NCBI RefSeq assembly: GCF_033807715.1
Contig: NC_084606.1
Location: 36,700,401-36,764,400, forward strand
DNA: 64,000 nt
Direction: 5' to 3'
Origin: Cololabis saira
Taxonomy: Eukaryota > Chordata > Actinopteri > Beloniformes > Belonidae
The notes beneath the pieces were generated by a model that worked only from the letters and a program-made list of their open reading frames with translations, was not told the origin of the DNA and ran no database searches. A program made the translations under genes and the position numbers. This document shows positions 11,226 through 22,560 of this stretch, piece by piece. Numbering within the stretch: the first letter of the stretch is position 1; each line of letters begins with the position of its first letter.

Positions 11226-11289
11226 ACTTATTTACATGATTTATAACCCTTAACATGTCCACATCCATGAATTTGTGTGAGTAAATCAG

Positions 11290-11588
11290 TTAAGTATAAG
11301 TGGATGAAGACATCCACTGCCAATCCAGGAAGCAGGAACACACGGAGGCACACGTCAAGCACTGGAAATCTGCAACAAAAACAAAACACAAAACCGACAA
11401 AACCGACAAAACCGACACGGAGCCGACCAAAACACGAGCAGCAATCGACCCGAATCTTGAGATCTGATCACAGTCTGAGCTAAGCTACCGCTAACTAACC
11501 CCAAAAACTACAGAGCAAGCATGCAGGTGAACAAGCCAGTGTGTATGTCTATGTGTGTGTGTGCGAGTATGTATATGATCATGCGTGT

Positions 11589-11683
<95 letters not shown>

Positions 11684-11825
11684 CGTGTGTGTGTACATGT
11701 CTTTGTGGCTATGTGTGTGTGTGTGTATGTGTGTGTGTGTATGTATAGGTTTGTGTGGCTGTGTATGTGTGTATATGTATGTGACTGAGTGGCTATATGT
11801 GTGTGTGTGTACCATCGCCTACTTA
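11290..11825. repeat. Dispersed element with (GT)n tract
   Basis: About 11300-11525 and the following (GT)n block are the inverted counterpart of about 43010-43290 (shared GACATCCACTGCCAATCCAG and GAACAAGCCAGTGTGTATG). The (GT)n core at about 11583-11694 gives Cys/Val or Thr/His repeat ORFs, which are artefacts. Confidence 0.75.
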
Positions 11826-12187
11826 GACACATCACTCAGGCGCCTTGGCATGAGTCACAGTCATATAACGTTTGACATGCAGCTGTACATCATCGCATGC
11901 CTGATCAAGTGGAGTGATCCACAGCGATGGTCATCAGTGGTGCTCAGACCTGGGATGATGCACACTCTCATGTCCTTCATCGGCTCAATTGGAGAACTGA
12001 TGAATTCAACCGGTGTGGAGGAGCTAGTAACTAGTTCACATAGAGTTTTCTGCTTTGATAATTCTGGGTATATTTGTGTTTTAAAACCTGTGTGTAAACT
12101 CATGTGTTCTACCTGTTGAACATTTTTTACTTGTATTATAGTCCCTTCTCTATTTTTTGAGGATATTATTCAGCCATAGTCATATTA
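11826..12187. other. Non-coding interval
   Basis: The long open frame entering from the (GT)n tract continues to 12119 (YLDTSLRRLGMSHSHIT and onward). This tail has no recognisable domain, and the only start lies in microsatellite sequence, so it is not supported as a gene. Confidence 0.5.
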
Positions 12188-12665
12188 TTAGAGCCTGAGC
12201 ACTTACAGTGCGAAGGCCCTATTGTATCTGTAGGAATTATTCTTTCTTTATTCTTTCTTCTGACAAAATGAGGGCCTTTTTGCCCCCCTAATAGTCCCCC
12301 AAAAGTCACCAAATTTTGCACGCAAGCCAGGCCTGGCGAAAAATTTTATATTTAATGGTTTGCATGAATGGGCATGGCAAAATGGCTCAACAGCGCCCCC
12401 TAGAAAACTTTGTGCCTCACGCCCCACAATACGGTTTGACGTACATGCACGAAAATCGGTACACACCTGTATCATGTCGCAACTTAAAGAAAAGTCTCTT
12501 GGCGCCATGGCCGAAACCGAACAGGAAGTCGGCCATTTTGAATTAATCGTGTAATTTTGGCGAAATTTATGCCATTCCTTCGGCAGTTAATACGGCCCAA
12601 ACTGTAACGTGCACCCAGGTGTGTTATACATCAAAATGTGCGTCTCCATCCTGCCACTATACGCA
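12188..12665 (-). mobile_element. Partial copy of the 24.7-26.0 kb dispersed element
   Basis: Starts AGAGCCTGAGCACTTACAGT, the reverse complement of the right terminus of the element at 24745-26037, and follows it through GGTGTGTTATACATCAAAATG. It is truncated at about 12660 and so carries one terminus only. Confidence 0.8.
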
Positions 12666-12699
12666 TTACTTTTCTTTTACTTGTCTGGACATGTTAATC

Positions 12700-14335
12700 T
12701 TTTGGCACATAGTTGGTTTGATGGGTTGCTGTAAAGCTCAGGAGGTAGAGAATGTGTTTGAGATGTTGCAGGACTGAGTTCAATTCTATGCAAAACTATC
12801 AAAAAATTATGCCAAGGAATGCTCTGTCAAATATTAAATGTGAGAACTAGTCAGTTTTTTTTTATGTAAATAGGAGTACCTGCTTGTGTTGAGGTTCAGT
12901 GCCCTCTTCAACATGTTCTTTAACATGTTGAACATTTTGAAAGCTTGAAACAAAAGACAAAGACAAAAGACAAAAAGTTTTCAGTGCAGTTAAACTTGTT
13001 TTTAATTTTAAAGTTCAACATTCAAAATGAAAAGTTAAATGTGCTATGAGACATGACTGAAGAGGTTATTTGGTGGTTTGGAGGGATTGCAATTTTCAGT
13101 GCAGCTGAACTTGTGTCCTGGTGTAGCTCATCTTGGAACAAAGAGGCTTTTAATGCAGAGGTTATTGGACCAAACCCTATACCTGAACCACTTTTAAAAT
13201 GACGTCCTTCTACTGACGATTGAAAACTGGCCAGGAAGCCTGGGAAAGAGGCAAGATTGGGGCGCCTCATGGTAAAGAGCTGTACATTGCTAAAGACACT
13301 GAGAGTTCAATTCCCGCCAGAGGTCTTCAGCCCGTTGACTTTAAGTAGCACAAATCCACTTTTAGAGTTCAACACACAAAATGAAAAGATAAATGCACTA
13401 AGAGAGATATCTTCCCCCAAGAACACTGGTGGTGTGGAGGGTTTGCTCAGGGCTATAATGTGCCAATGAAAGGGTGGTGCATGCTGGTTCAAACCCGCAG
13501 TATCTGGAGAGGTAGAGGCATCACACCTTATACCTGCACCACTTTTAAAATGACGTCCTTCTACTGACGATTGAAAACTGGCCAGGAAGCCTGGGGAAGA
13601 GGCAAGGTTGTGGGGCCTCATGGCAAAGAGCTGTACATTGCTAAAGAGACTGTGAGTTCAATTCCCGCCAGAGGTCTTCAGCCCGTTGACTTTAAGTAGC
13701 ACAAATCCCCTTTTAGAGTTCAACACACAAACTGAAAAGTTAAATGCGCTATATGAGAGATGTCTTCTGTCTCAGTGTAGTTGGTGGTGTGGAGTGTTTG
13801 CTCACGCCTTTAAGGCGCCAATGAAAAGGTGGTGCATGCTGGTTCAAACCATCCTCAGTATCTGGAGGCATCAGACCTTATAATTGGACCACTTTTTAAA
13901 TGATGTCCTTCAACTGAGGACTGAAAACTGGCCAGGAAGCCTGCAAAGGAGGAAAGTATGTTGTGCACCATGGCAGAGTGCCGCACGTTGTTAAACAGAC
14001 TGTGAGTTCAATTCCCCCCGGACTTCTTCATCCAGTTGTCTTTAAGTAGAACTAAATCCACTTATAGAGTTCAACACTCAAAATGAAAAGATAAATGCAC
14101 AATGAGAGATGTCTTCCCCCAAGGATACTTGTGGTGTGGAGGGTTTGCTCAGGGCTCTAAGGTGCCAATGAAAGGGTGGCCCATGCTGGTTCAAACCCGC
14201 AGTATCTGGAGAGGTAGAGGCATCAGACCTTATACCTGGACCACTTTTAAAATGACGTCCTTCTACTGACGATTGAAAACTGGCCAGGAAGCCTGGGAAA
14301 GAGGCACTTTTACAAATCAAAGTTTAAAGGGTAAT
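12700..14335 (+). repeat. Left arm of a large inverted array: about 350-bp units with tRNA-like modules
   Basis: Direct repeats with a period of about 350 bp (unit landmarks TTTAAGTAGCACAAATCC near 13340, 13691 and 14041). Each unit contains two modules with Pol III-like box A and box B strings. One is TGGTAAAGAGC...GAGTTCAATTCCCGCC (13259-13318, 13611-13670, 13961-14022). The other is GTTTGCTCA...GGTTCAAACC (13436-13505, 13791-13855, 14137-14200). More tRNA-like examples are AAGCTCAGGAGGTAGAG...GAGTTCAATTC (12731-12790) and GTAGCTCATCTTGG (13121-13180). Acceptor and T stems do not pair, so these are not tRNA genes. The arm is repeated in reverse at 14890-16240. Confidence 0.8.
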
Positions 14336-14889
14336 TACTTTCTTACCTAATCCCCTGGGTGCTCCTACCTCAACCTACCTGACCCCCTCAAGCTGTCTTT
14401 CCTCATGTCCCTAGCCCACCTCTTACACCCTGATCCCCCTTGCCTTTTCTCCTCTAGTCCTCCTGCCCCCCTCATCCTACCTGACCACTCCTCATCCTAC
14501 CTGCCCCCCCCCTAGCCATCCTCATCCTACCTGACCACTCCTCATCCTACCTAACCCCCCCCTAGCCATCCTCATCCTACCTGACCCCTCCTCATCCTAC
14601 CTGACCCCTCCCTCCTCATACTACCTGACCCCTCCCTCCTCATCCTACCTGACCCCACCAAGCCCTCCTCATCCTACCTGACCCCTCCCTCCTCATCCTA
14701 CCTGACCCTTCCCTCCTCATCCTACCTGACCCCTCCTCATCCTACCTGACCCCACCAAGCCCTCCTCATCCTACCTGACCCCACCAAGCCCTCCTCATCC
14801 TACCTGACCCCACCAAGCCCTAATCATCCAAACTGACCCCGCTAGCAGTCCTAACGTCTCATCCTCCCTGATCCCTCTACCCCTTCAGA
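14336..14889 (+). repeat. C-rich minisatellite between the inverted arms
   Basis: Tandem array of CCTCATCCTACCTGACCCC-type units of about 20-27 bp, some with an ACCAAGCCCT extension. It forms the loop of the 12.7-16.2 kb inverted repeat. A short inverted piece (GGATCAGGTAGGATGAGAGG, about 16287-16330) appears just outside the right arm. No ORF is supported. Confidence 0.9.
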
Positions 14890-16240
14890 TACTGAGGATG
14901 GGGAGGGTTTGAACCAGCATGCACCACCCTTTCATTGGCACCTTATAGCCCTGAGCAAACCCTCCACACCACCAGTATCCTTGGGGGGAAGTCATCTCTC
15001 TTAGTGCATTTATCTTTTCATTTTTAGCGTTGAACTCTAAAAGTGGATTTTGTGCTACTTAAAGTCAACGGGCTGAAGACCTCTGGCAGGAATTGAACTC
15101 ACAGTCTCTTTAACAATGTGCAACTCTTTACCATGAGGCCCCACATTATTGCCTCTTTCCCAGGCTTCCTGGACAGTTTTCAATCGTCAGTAGAAGGACG
15201 TCATTTTAAAAGTGGTCCAGGTATAAGGTGTGATGCCTCTACCTCTCCAGATACTGCGGGTTTGAACCAGCATGGGCCACCCTTTCATTGGCACCTTAGA
15301 GCCCTGAGCAAACCCTCCACACCACCAGTATCCTTGGGGGAAGACATCTCTCATAGTGCATTTATCTTTTCATTTTGAGTGTTGAACTCTAAAAGTGGAT
15401 TTTGATCTACTTAAAGACAACTGGATGAAGAACTCTGGCGGGAATTGAACTCACAGTCTGTTTAACAATGTGCGGCACTCTTCCATGGTGCACAACCAGA
15501 GGTGTCAAGTAACGAAGTACAAATACTTCGTTACCTTACTTAAGTAGAAATTTTGGTTATCTATATTTCACTGGAGTAATTATTTTTCGGACGACTTTTT
15601 ACTTTTACTCTTTACATTTTCACGCAATTATCTGTACTTTTTACTCCTTACATTTTCAAAACAGCCAACGGGCTGAAGACCTCTGCCGGGAATTGAACTC
15701 AGTGTCTTTAACAATGTGTAGCGCTTTACCATGATGCGCCACATACAGTACTCACCTCTTTCACAGGCTTCCTGGCCAGTTTTCAATCCTCAGTAGGACA
15801 TTATTTTAAAAGTGGCTCAGGTATAGGGTTTGCTCCAATAACCTCTGCATTTGAAACCCTCTTTGTTCCAAGATGAGCTACACTGAAAATTGCAATCCCT
15901 CCAAACCACCAAATAACCTCTTCAGTCATGTCTCATAGCGCATTTAACTTTTCATTTTGAATGTTGAACTTTAAAATTGACAGGTTTGGTGCTTTTTAAA
16001 GACAAAAGGATGAAGAACTCTAGAAGGAATTGAACCTTAAGTCTTCTTTAGACCATGCACCTCCATAACATCTTGTGCCATAGAGTCACATGCCGCTAAG
16101 GCTTCCTAGTGAGTTTTTAGTCCTCAGTAGAAGGAAATCGCTTTAAAAGTGGTCCCGGGATATGGTTTGAACACAAGCTCTGCAGTGGAAAGCCTCTTTG
16201 CATCCAGTTGAGCTACTGAAGAGTACTTTGATATGAGGTT
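14890..16240 (-). repeat. Right arm of the inverted tRNA-like array
   Basis: Reverse complement of the left arm, again with 350-bp spacing (landmarks near 15062 and 15412). Its outermost unit (15665-15995) corresponds to the first left-arm unit (13000-13340), so the order of units is mirrored. A hAT-MITE fragment interrupts it at about 15497-15664. The far end carries another tRNA-like module: on the minus strand, TAGCTCAACTGGATG at about 16210 and GTTCAAACC at about 16170. Confidence 0.8.
15497..15664. mobile_element. Left-end fragment of the hAT MITE found whole at 16.4 kb
   Basis: CAGAGGTGTCAAGTAACGAA and the next 165 bases match the left end of the element at 16392-17086. The right terminus is absent, and array sequence resumes at CAGCCAACGGGCTGAAG. 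Confidence 0.8.
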
Positions 16241-16391
16241 TCAAAATAGTCTATCACAGGGCTCTTCAAGTCCGGTCCTCGAGGGATCAGGTAGGATGAG
16301 AGGGCAGGAGGGGTAGAGGGATCAGAAGGGTCCTGCATGGTTTAGGTGTTATCTTGCATCAACACGCCTGATTCTAATCAATGGTCATCAC

Positions 16392-17086
16392 CAGAAGTGT
16401 CAAGTAACGAAGTACAAATACTTCGTTACCTTACTTAAGTAGAAATTTTGGTTATCTATACTTCACTGGACTAATTATTTTTCAGACGACTTTTTACTTT
16501 TACTCCTTACATTTTCACGCAATTATCTGTACTTTTTACTCCTTACATTTTAAAAACAGCCTCGTTACTCTATTTCATTTCGGCCTTTAATAAAAACTAT
16601 CCAGTTAAATTGCTCCATCCGGATAGAGTGAATTTGGTTGTGGTTGTTTCAGATGTTCTTGTCCAGTTTTGTTCTTACATCCGTTCCCTCAGATTCCTGC
16701 AACTAAACTTGGATGTACATTCCAATAAAGGTTAGGATAAATGATAACATGCCTCTGAAGTTTGACTTTTTGCACCATTACAATACTTATAGGCAACTAG
16801 TCATCATATCTCCTGCTCTCTGAAACACATGTTAATGCTCAATAGTACACATATATGGTTCTTTAATATATTTGCATTATACTAAGATGCATTCATTTTC
16901 AATGGCTTTTGTCCTTAATGGCTTTTTTCCCCCTTACATACTTTAGGTAGTTTTGAAACCAGTACTTTTATACTTTTAATTGAGAAAAAAACTTGAGTTG
17001 ATACTTCAACTTCTACAGGAGTATTTTAAACTCTAGTATCTATACTTCTACCTGAGTAATGAATGTAAATACTGAAGACACCTCTG
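16392..17086. mobile_element. hAT MITE, CAGAAGTGTC ends
   Basis: A 695-bp element with termini CAGAAGTGTC and (inverted) CAGAGGTGTC, flanked by the 8-base near-duplication GTCATCAC/GTCATCAA. Internal sequence has no coding capacity. Diverged relatives of its end sequence (TTACTTTTACTCAAGTA type) occur near 29710-29880. Confidence 0.85.
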
Positions 17087-17322
17087 GTCATCAACAACTT
17101 GTCATCGAGGTCTACACAACTCCATTAGTGACAGTTTACAGCCAGTGGAGGCTCAAACTGTTGAACTTGTCTTTGCTGCCGGTAAAACTATGACCACAAA
17201 ATAACGTTTATGCATGTGCAATCAAAATCTATGACTCTGTTTCTGGAATTCACGCTTTTTGAAAAAAAACGTGCTTCCATACCTGTGACCCAAATGAGAA
17301 TAAGTATGTATGGATGGATACA

Positions 17323-17505
17323 CATAAAGTTTGACATAAAGAGTCGTGGGTGGTGTGATCTGACTCGGTATTGAGTCCTTGACCTTCATTGGCCTGAATT
17401 AGCCCCGCCCCTTCTTCTGATTGGTTGATATCTGATAGTTCCTACTTTCTGCCATAACTTTTGAATGGTTTGATATAGAGAGTCATGGCTAGTGTCATCC
17501 GCTAA
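17323..17505. repeat. Fragment of the 24.7-26.0 kb element
   Basis: Shares GTTTGACATAAAGAGTCGTG, GACCTTCATTGG and AGCCCCGCCCCTTCTTCTGA with the left part of the element at 24745-26037, in inverted orientation. No terminus is retained. Confidence 0.75.
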
Positions 17506-17514
17506 ATGTCCATG

Positions 17515-18801
17515 GGCCTCATCTATAAAGCTTGCTTGCGCAGAAAAAGTGCCTGAAAGTTGCGGAAGCCGCCATCTACGCAAAGCCTCGGATCTAAAAA
17601 GAAAAAACTAACCGAAAAATCTGCGGATCCCTACGGCAACCCGGACCCTCCCGTAAGAATGTACTTAAGACATGGGGAACTGGCGACGCAGGCTGTGAGG
17701 TGGTGAAATGAAGCCAGATTCATGTCATACTCTTAATAATGTCATCACATATCACAACATATATCAGTCACTTATAATAAAATAGCGCTGATCGTGTCCC
17801 TCTGTGAGTGAAGCGTCAGTCAGGACTCTGCTGCTGCTGCTGCAGCCGCGGTGACACGCCAGGAACCTCCTCACACCCACCGCTTTAGGACAGAACAAAT
17901 GAGGGGCTGCGTTTAGGGAGCCCCACGGAGCCCCTAAAAGGACTCCGATTTTTTTTAATATATATAATGAGTTTTACGCGCGCGTGAAACCTTTACGTGC
18001 GGGTGTAAGCCTAAATTAGGGTTCCGCGTTAAAACAACGCAGAGCCTACGGCGTAGGGTACGCGGCAACGCGCACCTACGCCGTAGGCTCTGCCGTGGTG
18101 TGACGCAGAACCATAAACCCGCCCTGAGCAGCTCTGAGGGGAGAGAGGAGGGAGGAGGGGGTGCGGGGCTGCCGGGCTGCCTTGCTGTTCTCGCATCGCT
18201 TTCATACAGTGTCTTGATAATTTGCAATTTAAGGCTGAACCTACCGTTAGTTTTTAAACTATAAAAAGTAAGGGGAAAAAAAACATGATTTTGAAAAGAC
18301 GGGGGGATGTGTGTCCCCCTGTTGCGCCGGGGCACTCGCGGCGTTTAGCGCAGCAACGGCGTGCTGCCACTCACTCTCTTTATTTCATACTGTTTATATA
18401 CTTATTCTTACTTTTACTGTGACCACTAAATAATGTGGTTTTCCTGTCCCCTCATCCACAACATCTAGGTCTGAGTCTCTGTGAAAGTCAGTGTCACGGT
18501 GGCTGGTCACCCTCTCATTCATTCTGACGCCAAACAGGCTGCAGGAAGCCACTGCACATGCTCAGTAGGCTCATCCATATGCATTTATGGTAAAAAGTGG
18601 GCGTGTAGAGGGCGGGATATGAGGCAGATTCAGCTGCGCAGCCTTCCAGCTGGACCATGATTCATAAAGCGAACATTGCGTGCAAGTCTGCGTGCACATG
18701 GTTTTATTGATCCAGATTTTTTTTTGCGCCCGGCATTTTCGGCTTTTGAGTGTACGTTCACTTTTAGTATGAATCCTACGCAGTCCATTTTAAATGAGGC
18801 C
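17515..18801. mobile_element. TIR element with GGCCTCAT ends
   Basis: Left end GGGCCTCATCTATAAAGC and right end AAATGAGGCCCC form imperfect inverted termini about 1.29 kb apart, with sub-terminal strings rich in CGCA and TGCG on both sides. No transposase is recognised. Its right edge abuts the L2 fragment that marks the border of the inverted lectin duplication. A fold-back MITE is nested at 18007-18122. Confidence 0.6.
18007..18122. mobile_element. Fold-back MITE copy
   Basis: GGTTCCGCGTT...ACGCAGAGCCTACGGCGTAG paired with CTACGCCGTAGGCTCTG...GCAGAACCATAAA. The outer arms are degenerate (CCTAAATTAGG instead of GCTGATTTATGG). Same family as 1920-2066. Confidence 0.8.
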
Positions 18802-18804
18802 CCA

Positions 18805-19395
18805 GGTCTTGCAAATATCGTTCTGGGCTTTATATGCAAGTAATAACATTTTCAATTGGATTCTAAGTTTTATGGGGCCAATGGAGCAAAGCTAACACTG
18901 GAGAGACGTGGTCCATCTTGCTGATTCCTGTCAGCACTCTGCTGCTGCATTTTGGATCAGCTGGAGGATATCAGAGAATTACTTGGACATCTTGCTAAGG
19001 CCAGGACGTCAGCAAGCACACAGCAGACATCTACACAGAAGCTGCAGCGGGATGACCAGAGGTGGGGAACGCAGGTCAGCACGCAGCTCCCGAAGCTCAC
19101 ACACAAAAGAGAAAAAAGGGGGCCAGCACAAGAAACTACAGTATATGGTTTAAACGACAAATCCTGATCAAAAATAACTCCAAAGCTTCTCACAGTTGTA
19201 CTGGAGGCCATCGGACCCCCATCTCATCCCTTCCCAAGGTGCTTTGGACCTGAAATAATGACCTCTGTTGTATTGGAATTTATAGGCAAAAAATGAGTGG
19301 ACTTCCAGTCCTTGATGTTCCTGCATACTAATTTACATGATTTATAACCATTAACATGTCCACATCCATTAATTTGTCTGAGTAAATCAGTTAAC
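18805..19395 (-). pseudogene. Chimeric L2 fragment at the inverted-duplication border
   Basis: Same RT/3' UTR/RT junctions as 10690-11225. On the minus strand it reads ASSTTVRSFGVIFDQDLS, an L2 RT C-terminal segment. The sequence beyond it (19396-20266) is the reverse complement of about 61070-61960 and 63040-63130, linking this block to lectin gene 3. Confidence 0.8.
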
Positions 19396-20266
19396 TATAA
19401 ATGTTTAGTGTCTCACCGAGACTCGCTACTGATAACTGATCACTTGTTGACATGGTTTTAAAAAGAGAAAGAGAGAGCAGATTGCTTCGGCTCGCTGAGA
19501 TATTTTAGCCTTCTGAGCAGGTGAAGGGTAAAAATAGTTCAAAAAGTTCAGTTGGATTTTTGTTATTGCCCCGTAGGCTTGTCCCTGGACCATGAGCCAG
19601 AACTATTGAAGCCTCCCAACCCGAGCTCAGTGATTACAATCAGGGAAATCATCAGGGTAAATATATTTCATTTGAGATGTTTAACCAGAAAAATATGCAT
19701 TTCTACAAATGTTTTTAATTTTTGTTTTAAAGAGGAAGTAATTATTGTAAATATGTATATATAATTAACATTTGTGCTATTGGTTTTTCAATTAAAGCAT
19801 CCCTAAACATCCGAGTTTTGTTCACAAATAAATCTAAGTTATAAACAGCATTTTCTACGTTGTAGGAATTTAAATGTTTACGACCAAACAGAATATTTTA
19901 ATTGATGTTTGTACATGATAAAATGTCTCTTAGCTGGTTCAAAGACCTCCAGCAGTAGTTTGTGTTTTCATGGACGCCATCTCATCACCTGGACACCATG
20001 ACATCCCAAATACATTCACTAGTGTATGAGTCAATTTAAAAGAGCAAAACAAAAAAGGAAAGAACTGTCAGCGTACAATGACAGGAAAAATATTTTTGTG
20101 TTTAAAATTGTATCAAACCTCAGCATACAAATATATATTTAGTAAGTAATTCCTCAGAGAAGAGGTTCAGAAAACATCCGGCACAGTTTACGTCACACAG
20201 TTAACAGGTTAATGTCACAAACAGTGAAGAGAAAACTATGAACTAAACCTCCATCACCCATTAATT
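19396..20266. repeat. 3' flank of lectin gene 1, inverted duplicate of 61.06-61.96 kb
   Basis: Reverse complement of the region beyond lectin gene 3, for example GAAGCCTCCCAACCCGAGCT here against AGCTCGGGTTGGGAGGCTTC at about 61648. The 61 kb copy contains about 160 extra bases near 61680-61840 and a hAT insertion at 61978-63037, neither present here. No ORF is supported. Confidence 0.85.
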
Positions 20267-20860
20267 CAATTCAATTAGATTTTATTTATATAGCGTCTAT
20301 TACAACATAAGTTGTTTCTAGGATTTTTCCAGAGACCCAGGACATGACCGTCGAGCAATTATTACATAAACATAACATAAACAATGGCAGGCACACCCTT
20401 TTTTCTCTTTTGTGTATGTTTGCAGGCCGGAGCTTCAGGAGCTGCATGCTGACCTGCAGTCCCCCACTCTGATCATCCCAGTGCTGCTTCCACCTGTCTG
20501 TGTAGATGTCTGCTATATGCTTTCTGACATCCTGGCCTGCCCCCTCTCATTTCTCTGTTCTTCATTCTCTCTGTCTGTTTTCTCTTTTCCTGCTCTGCCC
20601 AGCTGGCCTTCGCCAGGAGGGTCCCCCCTTATGATCCAGGTCCTGGTCCAGGTTTCTTCCTCCTAAAGGGGAGTTTTTCTTGCCACTGTTTGGCTTAAGG
20701 TTTTTCTCCCACTAGGGGAGTTTTTTACCTGCCATTGTTTATGTAATAATTGCTCGGAGAACATGTTCTGGTCTCTGGAAAAATCCTAGAGACAACTTCT
20801 GTTGTAATAGATGCTATATAAATAAAATTGAATTTAATTGAATTAAAAACTCCCCTAATG
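20267..20860. repeat. Two L2 3' ends, one inserted in the other
   Basis: The outer L2 tail (20267-20395 and 20845-20860, minus strand) is the one shared by all three lectin genes. An inner L2 tail of opposite orientation (about 20396-20844, ending TTGAATTTAATTGAATT) sits inside it after GGGGAGTTTTTA. The same inner junction is at 39529/39530 beside lectin gene 2 and is absent beside lectin gene 3 (60939). Confidence 0.8.
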
Positions 20861-20894
20861 GGAGAAAGTTTCATTACTGAGCTGGGTTTCTATC

Positions 20895-22278
20895 TCACAA
20901 CTCGCTCTTCTTTCTTTTCTCCTCCTTGTGGAAGACTTGTCCATCAGGCTGCTCTCTCCACTTCAGGGTGACTCCACCCACTCCCTCCTCCTCCAGTCTG
21001 TCCTGGAGCTGGGAGACACAAACAGGACACACTTTCAAACACAAACTGAACCTATGTTGGTGGTTGTATTGTCATAAATGCTTCCAGAAATGAAACCGTT
21101 TCAATCCCACACTTGCCTGTTTCAGGAGATCTGCTTTCACAACAGGATCCTCCAGGTCCACAGAGTCCTCCACCTTCAGTCTCATCTTCACCACCTGCTT
21201 CATGACTGGTGTTGAATGGGAAAAGAAATAAAACATGGTTTTCTACTGAAAACAGAAATATCAGTACATATTTACTTCACACATTCTTCAAATTGTATAT
21301 GTTGTTCTATTTGTACTCCCTAAAACACTCACTGGGATAACTGTAGCAGACAAACGGTGATTTAGTTTCACAGGGCAGAAGCTTCCATTTTCCTGATTTG
21401 CTTGAAGATGTAACACCACAAATAACTTTCAACGAGTTCAACCGATTATAAGTACCCTCCCAGTTTTCAAAGAGGAAGCTGCTCCCATCAGACCAGTAAA
21501 AGGTTGGATCTCTATACAGGCCGATCCAAGCCCGGTGTCCAGCAGGTACTTTCTGCCTGACCGTCTGGCTCTCTGCATTGTTCCTCATGGTGGCCAGGTC
21601 TATGAATTTCCCCCTGCAGTAACTCTGAGCGCTGGACCAGTTCATCGCTTCGTTCACAAAAACATATTCAGGATTCTGCTGCGATCCTGCAGATAAAGTG
21701 ATCCAAGAGGAGGTTAGTTGGGTTCAAAACAGCTTAAAACTGTAACATGCTCCATACTCTTACCTTCATAACAGATGAAGGGTTTGCTTGACTGGCAATC
21801 ATAGTCCCCCCATGCATCAAAGTATGACATGTCCCCACAGAATTGTTGGCATGAGTAAAAGCTTGGTTGGCCACTTGCCCAATTCCTGTACTCAGCCCCG
21901 GTACCATTGAACCCATCAGACCACCTCCAGTCGATTTCATGCTTCAGACCGATCCAGACGTCAGAGCTGTAACCAGCAGATGAAAGTGTGTTCATGAGTT
22001 GGTTCAGTTCTTCAGAGTTCTGGATGGTGGCCAGGTCTGTGTATGTCTGTCTGCAGTAGGTCTGAGCTTCAGTCCAAGTCAACGTCTGATCAACAAAGTG
22101 GTAGTGACGGATGAGGCAGGTGGAGAGGATGAACCACTCTGAGAAAATATCAACATCCTTAGTTACAAAATGTGGCATGAAACTAACAATATGACTCAAT
22201 AATAATCACTACTAAATGTTAACAGAGGACTCACTGACCTGAGAGAAACAACACACCCAACAAGATCCTTTCCATCAT
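20895..22278 (-). CDS. Lectin gene 1: secreted or membrane-associated protein with two C-type lectin-like domains
   Basis: Five exons on the minus strand: 22278-22239, 22138-21764, 21686-21333, 21205-21117, 21008-20895, giving 972 nt and 323 residues plus stop. The start is an ATGATG pair; all three paralogues share it. Residues 5-22 are hydrophobic (signal peptide or anchor). CTLD1 spans about 25-138 with Cys42, 114, 128 and 136, WIGL (75-78) and WSDG (86-89). CTLD2 spans about 145-253 with WIGL and WSDG again. A basic tail of about 67 residues ends FHKEEKRKKSEL. CTLD1 has QPS where sugar-binding lectins have EPN or QPD and WGD for WND, and CTLD2 has neither, so calcium-dependent sugar binding is doubtful. 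Intron 4 has a GC donor (ACAG|GCAAGT). Similar teleost proteins are usually named mannose-receptor-like; the ligand is unknown. Confidence 0.9.
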
Positions 22279-22560
22279 GATGCTGCTCTGAAGACTGAGG
22301 ACCGAGACTCTGCTCTTATTATCTAAATCAAGGACATCTCCACTCCCCCTGTTTTTTAGAGCAAGAGCTTTTGTCTGTCTTGTTGGGGAGTTTTTGCTAT
22401 GCAAAAGGTGTTACGAGGCCGAGTGTAGGGAAATGTTTGTATACATACATACATACATTGTATACATCACTAATTTAAATCTCCATCCTTTTCAAGCAGT
22501 TTTCTTGGGAGTAAACACACAGAGACAAATGTAGCTATGTTTCTCTGCAGGGGTTGATCA
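22279..22560. promoter_or_regulatory. Upstream region of lectin gene 1
   Basis: About 45-50 bases upstream of the start (minus-strand sense) is an AT-rich TAGATAATAAGAGC string, conserved in all three paralogues and a plausible weak TATA element. The next 30 bases (GAGTCTCGGTCCTCAGTCTT) are also conserved. Further upstream, ACTCGGCCTCGTAACACCTT is shared by all copies. Confidence 0.45.

Noticed and set aside
11541..12119. 192-codon ORF across the (GT)n tract
   Set aside because: Mostly Cys/Val dinucleotide repeat. The non-repeat tail has no recognised motif.
12731..14200. True tRNA genes in the inverted array
   Set aside because: Box-like strings are present, but the acceptor, anticodon and T stems do not pair in the examples checked by eye.
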